Assembly (NCBI RefSeq): GCF_002847825.1
Contig: NZ_PKIZ01000032.1
Location: 1 to 11,040 of the forward strand
Source: Kytococcus schroeteri
GTDB lineage: Bacteria > Actinomycetota > Actinomycetes > Actinomycetales > Dermatophilaceae
DNA: 11,040 bases
Reading direction: 5' to 3'
Positions 6,949 to 11,040 of this stretch are shown piece after piece (position 1 is the first letter of the stretch; each line of letters begins with the position of its first letter). A model generated the notes under the pieces. The model ran no database searches, had not been told where the DNA came from, and saw only the letters and a program-made list of their open reading frames with translations. Made by a program: the position numbers and the translations under genes.

Positions 6949-7769
6949 GGCAGCGCTTGGCTGAGGAGAACGAGGCGAGGAAGCCCCGTCTGCTCGCGCC
7001 CGTCAAGCCCGCGCCCAATCCCGTCACGCGCTCGGGCGTGGACCTCCGCGACCCCGAGCGCCTGAACCGGGTTCTCGATGAACTCGACTCGTTGCCGGGG
7101 CTGGAAAGCGTCGCCAGCCAGGTCCGCACCCTCGCCAACCGCGTCCGGCTGAACGAGGAGCGCAAGACTCGTGGGCTGCGCGTATCCGAGGTCGGCATGC
7201 ACGCAGTGTTCGTCGGCCCTCCAGGCACCGGAAAAACCACGGTCGCCAGGGTGCGGGGCAGGATGCTCGCCGCGACCGGCCTGCTCCCGTCTGGCCACGT
7301 CATCGAGACCGACCGCTCGGGATTGGTCGCTCAGTATCAGGGGCACACGGCGCAGAAGACCGGGCGGGTCATCGACTCGGCCAAGGGCGGGGTCCTCTTC
7401 ATTGACGAGGCGTACTCGTTGACTCCTCCCGGCCCGGCCTCGAACGACTTCGGGAGCGAGGCCGTGGACACCTTGCTGAAGCGGATGGAGGACGACAGGA
7501 GCGAGTTCTGCGTGATCGTCGCCGGGTACACGCGCGAAATGGAGCGCTTCCTAGAGAGCAACACGGGGCTGAGGTCGAGGTTCGCGCAGACCGTGACGTT
7601 CCCGAACTACGGCGCCGAGGCTCTCCAGTCCATCCTGGAGAGCATGGTTGCCCGGGACGACTACCGCATCGCTGCCGAGGCCGAGGCGCTGCTCGCCGTG
7701 CGCTCACTCGGCTTGCTGCCGCCCCTCCCACCGACAGGGCGAACGCCCGCAGCATGCGTGGCCTCCTGA
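6945..7769 (+). CDS. AAA+ ATPase of SpoVK/CbbX/EccA type, C-terminus frameshifted
   Basis: Counting from the ATG at 6945, Walker A is GPPGTGKT at 91-98 and Walker B is VLFIDEA at 150-156. Sensor 1 lies in VIVAGYTREMERFLESN, and the arginine finger is in NTGLRSRF at 206-213. This is the AAA module of the CbbX/SpoVK group, ring ATPases that remodel protein partners. There is no ribosome site before 6945, and the same frame is open and strongly GC3-biased back to 6753, encoding an Ala/Pro linker and a helix (AERIDPNPQPAPSAAPERP); so the ATG is probably internal to a larger protein. After about residue 252 the frame goes off: the expected lid helices appear one frame over and end at 7894. The arginine of TVARVRGRML replaces a usual aromatic, a minor oddity. 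Confidence 0.8.
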   Translation: MRQRLAEENEARKPRLLAPVKPAPNPVTRSGVDLRDPERLNRVLDELDSLPGLESVASQVRTLANRVRLNEERKTRGLRVSEVGMHAVFVGPPGTGKTTVARVRGRMLAATGLLPSGHVIETDRSGLVAQYQGHTAQKTGRVIDSAKGGVLFIDEAYSLTPPGPASNDFGSEAVDTLLKRMEDDRSEFCVIVAGYTREMERFLESNTGLRSRFAQTVTFPNYGAEALQSILESMVARDDYRIAAEAEALLAVRSLGLLPPLPPTGRTPAACVAS

Positions 7770-7894
7770 GCGCCATGGTGGACGCTCAGAGCGAGCGCCT
7801 GTCCACCGCTGATCTCGACGCTGAGGACCTGGGCCTGCTCACCGAGGCCGACGCCCGCGTGGCGCTGACCCGACTCTTCCCACGGGCCGTCTGA
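7733..7894 (+). pseudogene. C-terminal lid of the AAA+ ATPase in a shifted frame
   Basis: This frame reads DRANARSMRGLLSAMVDAQS and then a helix-rich tail ending LTRLFPRAV, with TGA at 7892-7894. N-A-R-x-x-R followed by a helix with Q-x-E-R-L is the standard start of the CbbX/EccA lid domain, expected directly after the core encoded at 6945-7769. The shift is -1 and must lie between about 7697 and 7733, where short C runs occur. It is either a true frameshift mutation, a base missing in the assembly, or (less likely, no slippery heptamer seen) programmed frameshifting. Confidence 0.7.
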
Positions 7895-7923
7895 GAGTCC
7901 CCCCAGACATACGGAGAGGCCGC

Positions 7924-8154
7924 GTGTCCGATGTGCTGGCCCGCCTGGAACCGCCACGGGAGCGAACACGGTCGGGGCCTGCGGCCTCCACTCTCAGCGT
8001 TACCCGCGCTGCCCGCCGGAGTCAACCACCGGAGGGGCGCCAGTTTGTGCCGGAATTTTTCAGTGCCTCCTGGCATGCTTCGCCTGAGAGAGACCAGCCT
8101 CGCCTGGCTGCGGTCGGATGGGTCAGGCGTTCACGTAGTGGAGACGAAGCATGA
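7924..8154 (+). CDS. Doubtful small ORF overlapping the ATPase start
   Basis: A GTG at 7924 with GGAGAGG 5-6 nt upstream opens a 76-residue frame whose TGA overlaps the ATG of the large ATPase by 4 nt, an arrangement typical of coupled genes. The product is Arg/Pro-rich with no recognisable domain. The second half has weak third-position GC and includes the repeat block at 8008-8060, which argues against a real protein. The large ATPase has its own ribosome site (GGAG 7 nt before ATG), so it does not need coupling. I keep it as a possible leader or small protein with low confidence. Confidence 0.3.
   Translation: MSDVLARLEPPRERTRSGPAASTLSVTRAARRSQPPEGRQFVPEFFSASWHASPERDQPRLAAVGWVRRSRSGDEA
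8008..8060. repeat. Direct repeat, left copy, before the large ATPase gene
   Basis: This block aligns with 10907-10960 at roughly 40 of 53 positions with two one-base gaps. The best parts are GGAGTCA, CACCGGA and the exact 13-mer GGGGCGCCAGTTT (8034-8046 and 10935-10947). Together the two copies bracket the ATPase gene. Confidence 0.65.
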
Positions 8155-10715
8155 CGGCGTACGCGGAAATCATCGACTGGGCGGCAACCCGCCCCTGGTG
8201 GCAACAGAGGGCCATCGTCAAACTCGCCTCGGGTACGCCGCCTGAAGATGCGGACTACGAAGCGATCGCCGATGCCCTCGTGCTCCCGGCACCGTCCGAG
8301 CCCGATGGTGGATGGCTCGCAGGGATACAACAGCCCGCAGAAGTCACTTACCCAGCGGTCACCCTCACGGCTATCCGCGACGTGAGCAACGTCAACCGCC
8401 TAGCCACGGGAGAGACACTCACGTTCAGCCCGACCGGAGTCACCGTCGTCTACGGCAACAACGGCTCGGGCAAGTCCGGCTACGCGCGGCTTGTAAAAAG
8501 CCTCGTGCACACCCGTCATCAGGAGCAGGTGCTACCGGACATCTTCTCTACCGGCGGCGGCGCCCAGGCCGCCTGCCTGGAGTATGAGTGGGATGGGCAG
8601 GCTCACTCCGTCCTTCTCTCCGACGACGCGCCACCCGAACTCCAGCAGGTCAGTTTCTATGACGAGCGCTGCGGCGACCTCTACGTGAGCAAGGAGGGAG
8701 AGGCGCTCTACCGGCCATCGGCCTTGCGTCTGCTGGACGGTCTGATCGACGTGTGTGATGGAGTCCGGCAGGTGCTAGACGAGCGCCTTGCAGCGAACGC
8801 GCAGCGGACGGTCGGGCTCCCCGCCCTCGAACCCGACACGGCTGCGGGGAGGTTGTTGTCCACCCTCAGCGGAGACACCGACGACGCGACGCTGGATCAG
8901 AGGTGCAAGGCCCCGGACGACGCTGAGGGACGGATCAAGGTCGCGCGAGAGGAGGAGAGTCGGCTACGGGCGACCAACCCCGAGAAGGAGGCGGCCCGGC
9001 TCGATCAGATGGCGGGGGCGTTCGCCACAATCTCGGCCCATCTCGCCGGACTGGAGAACGCTCTTGGCACCCAGGTCGAGCAGGCTCTCGCAACAGAGCG
9101 GGAGACAGCCCGGGATACTCGCGCACTGGCGGACGAGGCTGCGTCATCGCGGTTTGAGGACGAACCGCTGGAAGGCGTGGGCAGTCCCGCCTGGCGGGCT
9201 CTCTGGGCGGCTGCGCGCCGATACTCCGAGGAGGCCGCTTACCCGCACGAGGGCTTTCCCCATACTGCGGACGGGAGCCACTGCGTTCTCTGCCACCAGC
9301 CACTGAGCGCAGACGCCACGAAGAGGCTCGAACGTTTCCATGCGATGATGGTCGACACTACAGAGGACGAGGCGCGCGCCGCTGCCGACCGACTGGCAAG
9401 GCTAGTCAGCAGCGTGGAGTCGGTCCAGGTCGAGCAGACGAACGTCACTATCGCCTTGCGCGACATCCAGCATGAGGACGACCAGGCGCACTCCGAGGCG
9501 CTCGCGGCGATTGAGGGCTGGCGGGCGCGACGAGAGGCGCTGCTCGCGTCAGCGGAAGTCCCAGCGGTCCCCAACCTCGATCTGTCTTCTCGGCTGGAGA
9601 CTGCGGGTAAGGCTTACGCGGTCGATGCCAGGTTGATCGACGCCACCGCCTTCAACGACAGGATTACTGAACTCGCAGCGGTGCAGAAGGAACTTCGCGC
9701 CAGCGCGCGACTGGCTGAGGTCGCGGAGGATGTCCGTGCCGAGCGTGACCGACGCCGCGAAGAGGACCTGCTCCAGGAAGCACGCCGTCAGACGGACACA
9801 CGGGGCATCTCCCGCGCGTTGGGTGACTTGACCGCCTCGCACGTCACGGTCGTCGTTCAGGACTGCTTCTCTCGTGAGTCTCAGGACCTCCAGGTCGACA
9901 CCGTGACTCTGCTCGGGCAAGGCGTCAGGCGTGGATCGGTCCTGCACAAGCCCGCGTTCGTGGGAGCGGCCATCAAGGCAGACCTACCCCGCGTGCTCTC
10001 GGAAGGGGAGCAGACGGCGCTCGGCCTCTCTGGTTACTTCGTGGAGGCGCATCTTGACGCATCCAAGTCGGCCATCGTGCTAGACGATCCCGTCACGAGC
10101 CTCGATCATCTGCGCCGCGATGTGGTCGCGGAGAGGTTGGCGCGGTTCGCCAAGGACCGCCAGGTGATCGTGTTTACCCATGACGTGGCGTTCGCGGCGA
10201 GCCTGAAGAAGCGCGCGGGCGCCAATGGGGTCGATTTCACCGAACGGACCATCGAGCGGCGGCTCGCAGATGGTCAACCAGGCATCGTTCAGCAAAAGCA
10301 CCCTTGGACCATCAAGGACGCGGCCACGCGCATCCACGACCTGCGTGCTGACCTAGCCCGTATGACCAAGAAGGTGAATGCAGACGAGTGGACCCAGGAC
10401 GAGTATGACGACGCGGTGAGCAAGTGGTCGGGGCGCCTCTCGCAGACCTGGGAGCGGATCATCAGTCAGGAGGTGGCGGACCTTCTGTTCGACAGATCGA
10501 CCCTTCACGTCAGCGTCACCATGGTCAAGATTGCCGAGCAGATCACGAAGGACGACAACCGTGAACTTCAGGAGTCCTACAGTCGGTGCTCGGGGTGGAC
10601 CCGACATGACCAAGATATGGCACTGAACTACGTTCCTCCCACGCTGGACGAACTCACAGCGGAACTCGACCGTGCGGAGGCGTGGCACAAGCGGGTGAAG
10701 GGGTACAGAAAGTAG
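8151..10715 (+). CDS. SMC/Rad50-like AAA ATPase with zinc hook (probable defence protein)
   Basis: The 854-residue protein starts at ATG 8151 with GGAG 7 nt upstream. In order it has an N-terminal helical cap (IIDWAATRPWWQQRAIVKLA), Walker A GNNGSGKS at 102-109, coiled coils, a zinc-hook pair C378-V-L-C381 in HCVLCHQPL, more coiled coil to about 560, the ABC signature LSEGEQTALGL around 617-621, Walker B IVLDDP at 642-647, D-loop SLD at 650-652 and H-loop His 677. This is the AAA_13/RloC/PrrC-like architecture seen in phage-defence ATPases. The last 45 residues carry R812-x6-H819 (SRCSGWTRHDQ), compatible with the RX4-6H of HEPN RNases; that nuclease role is inference. It is complete, not truncated. 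A DNA-repair ATPase is the alternative. Confidence 0.85.
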   Translation: MTAYAEIIDWAATRPWWQQRAIVKLASGTPPEDADYEAIADALVLPAPSEPDGGWLAGIQQPAEVTYPAVTLTAIRDVSNVNRLATGETLTFSPTGVTVVYGNNGSGKSGYARLVKSLVHTRHQEQVLPDIFSTGGGAQAACLEYEWDGQAHSVLLSDDAPPELQQVSFYDERCGDLYVSKEGEALYRPSALRLLDGLIDVCDGVRQVLDERLAANAQRTVGLPALEPDTAAGRLLSTLSGDTDDATLDQRCKAPDDAEGRIKVAREEESRLRATNPEKEAARLDQMAGAFATISAHLAGLENALGTQVEQALATERETARDTRALADEAASSRFEDEPLEGVGSPAWRALWAAARRYSEEAAYPHEGFPHTADGSHCVLCHQPLSADATKRLERFHAMMVDTTEDEARAAADRLARLVSSVESVQVEQTNVTIALRDIQHEDDQAHSEALAAIEGWRARREALLASAEVPAVPNLDLSSRLETAGKAYAVDARLIDATAFNDRITELAAVQKELRASARLAEVAEDVRAERDRRREEDLLQEARRQTDTRGISRALGDLTASHVTVVVQDCFSRESQDLQVDTVTLLGQGVRRGSVLHKPAFVGAAIKADLPRVLSEGEQTALGLSGYFVEAHLDASKSAIVLDDPVTSLDHLRRDVVAERLARFAKDRQVIVFTHDVAFAASLKKRAGANGVDFTERTIERRLADGQPGIVQQKHPWTIKDAATRIHDLRADLARMTKKVNADEWTQDEYDDAVSKWSGRLSQTWERIISQEVADLLFDRSTLHVSVTMVKIAEQITKDDNRELQESYSRCSGWTRHDQDMALNYVPPTLDELTAELDRAEAWHKRVKGYRK

Positions 10716-10906
10716 GGCGCTCCCAGAGCCTCCCACTCCAACTCCGACCTCCTTCGCCCCCGCTGGGCAAGCATTCGGGGCAGCGTCCCTCGGCTGCGGC
10801 CTGAGGCGAGAGCCCGGTTCAACGAGCGCGAGGTCGACCTGCGCATACCCGGCTCCACGGCAAGGCTTCTCCGACGCCCGAAGGCAGCGAAGGCCGCGTA
10901 CTGGGT

Positions 10907-10960
10907 GGTGCTCGCAGGAGTCAGCACACCGGAAGGGGCGCCAGTTTCTGGCGGGGTTTG
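10907..10960. repeat. Direct repeat, right copy, after the large ATPase gene
   Basis: Partner of 8008-8060. Here the core forms a perfect dyad, CGCCAG-TTT-CTGGCG at 10939-10953, followed by GGGTTTGT, so it could also end transcription of the ATPase gene, although there is no long T tract. It ends two bases before the ISL3-type end. The 247 nt between the ATPase stop and the IS end show no convincing gene. Confidence 0.6.
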
Positions 10961-10962
10961 TC

Positions 10963-11040
10963 GGCTCTTCCGATCTGAGGGTGTAGCAGTGGTGGTGTGA
11001 CCGGGTCGAGGTAGGGGTCGAGGTCCCCTGATGATGGGGG
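10963..11040. mobile_element. ISL3-family insertion sequence, end (partial)
   Basis: From 10963 the sequence begins GGCTCTTCCGATCTGAGGG, which matches the complement of the IS end at 109 over 23 of 24 bases. The GGCTCTTCCG start is typical of ISL3 ends. The 78 bases seen contain no frame resembling the transposase C-terminus, apart from the shared LHPQIG reading of the repeat itself, whereas at the left edge the C-terminal codons run right up to the end. I therefore think this is the upstream (left) end of a second copy whose transposase lies on the plus strand beyond the window. Confidence 0.65.

Noticed and set aside
10628..10927. Minus-strand 99-codon frame over the ATPase 3' end
   Set aside because: It overlaps the conserved ATPase C-terminus, is Arg/Ser-rich and shows no domain.
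10716..11000. 95 open codons in the same frame after the ATPase TAG, suggesting readthrough
   Set aside because: No start codon context or domain, moderate codon bias only, and it runs into the IS end; most likely chance openness in GC-rich DNA.

Overview
The window is high-GC DNA with strong GC bias at third codon positions, GTG and TTG starts and 4-nt gene overlaps. The IS content and protein style suggest an actinomycete, probably Streptomyces-like; this is inferred from composition and gene style, not from a marker gene. It reads as an accessory island: much-rearranged mobile DNA on the left, then a leftward restriction-modification/recombinase block, then a rightward block of regulator and ATPase genes. 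Both window edges are ends of ISL3-type insertion sequences.

Positions 1-109 are the 3' end of an ISL3-family transposase plus its terminal repeat. It cuts an alpha/beta-hydrolase gene (110-456, minus) at the presumed nucleophile serine. A divergent GNAT acetyltransferase gene is split into 436-525 and 1963-2266 by an IS3-family element (526-1962). That IS3 is dead: its OrfB carries two 24-bp palindromic in-frame insertions and an IS256-like remnant that replaced part of the catalytic domain. No gene is seen between 2267 and 2367.

From 2368 to 6059 everything points left. In transcription order the genes are an LRV/HEAT-like repeat protein (6059-5457), a short serine recombinase lacking its DNA-binding tail (5329-4919), a small HTH protein (4902-4720), a beta-class-order DNA methyltransferase (4571-3420) and a PD-(D/E)XK restriction enzyme (3423-2368). 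The last two overlap by 4 nt and form a type II R-M pair.

From 6212 everything points right. A ribbon-helix-helix-like regulator has a strong sigma70-type promoter only 6 nt before its ATG (leaderless), with AATCAA/TTGATT half-sites around it. It overlaps by 4 nt a two-TM membrane protein. Third-position GC indicates that this membrane protein was, or is, the N-terminus of a SpoVK/CbbX-type AAA+ ATPase, now split over three frames. After a doubtful small ORF comes an 854-aa SMC/Rad50-like ATPase (8151-10715) with Walker A, ABC signature, Walker B, H-loop, a zinc-hook CxxC between coiled coils and a C-terminal RX6H motif; it is a likely defence ATPase. About 53 bp of direct repeat flanks this gene. 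The stretch 10716-10962 has no convincing gene, and at 10963 a second ISL3-type end begins, in an arrangement compatible with direct orientation to the left copy, so 110-10962 could be the cargo of a composite transposon.
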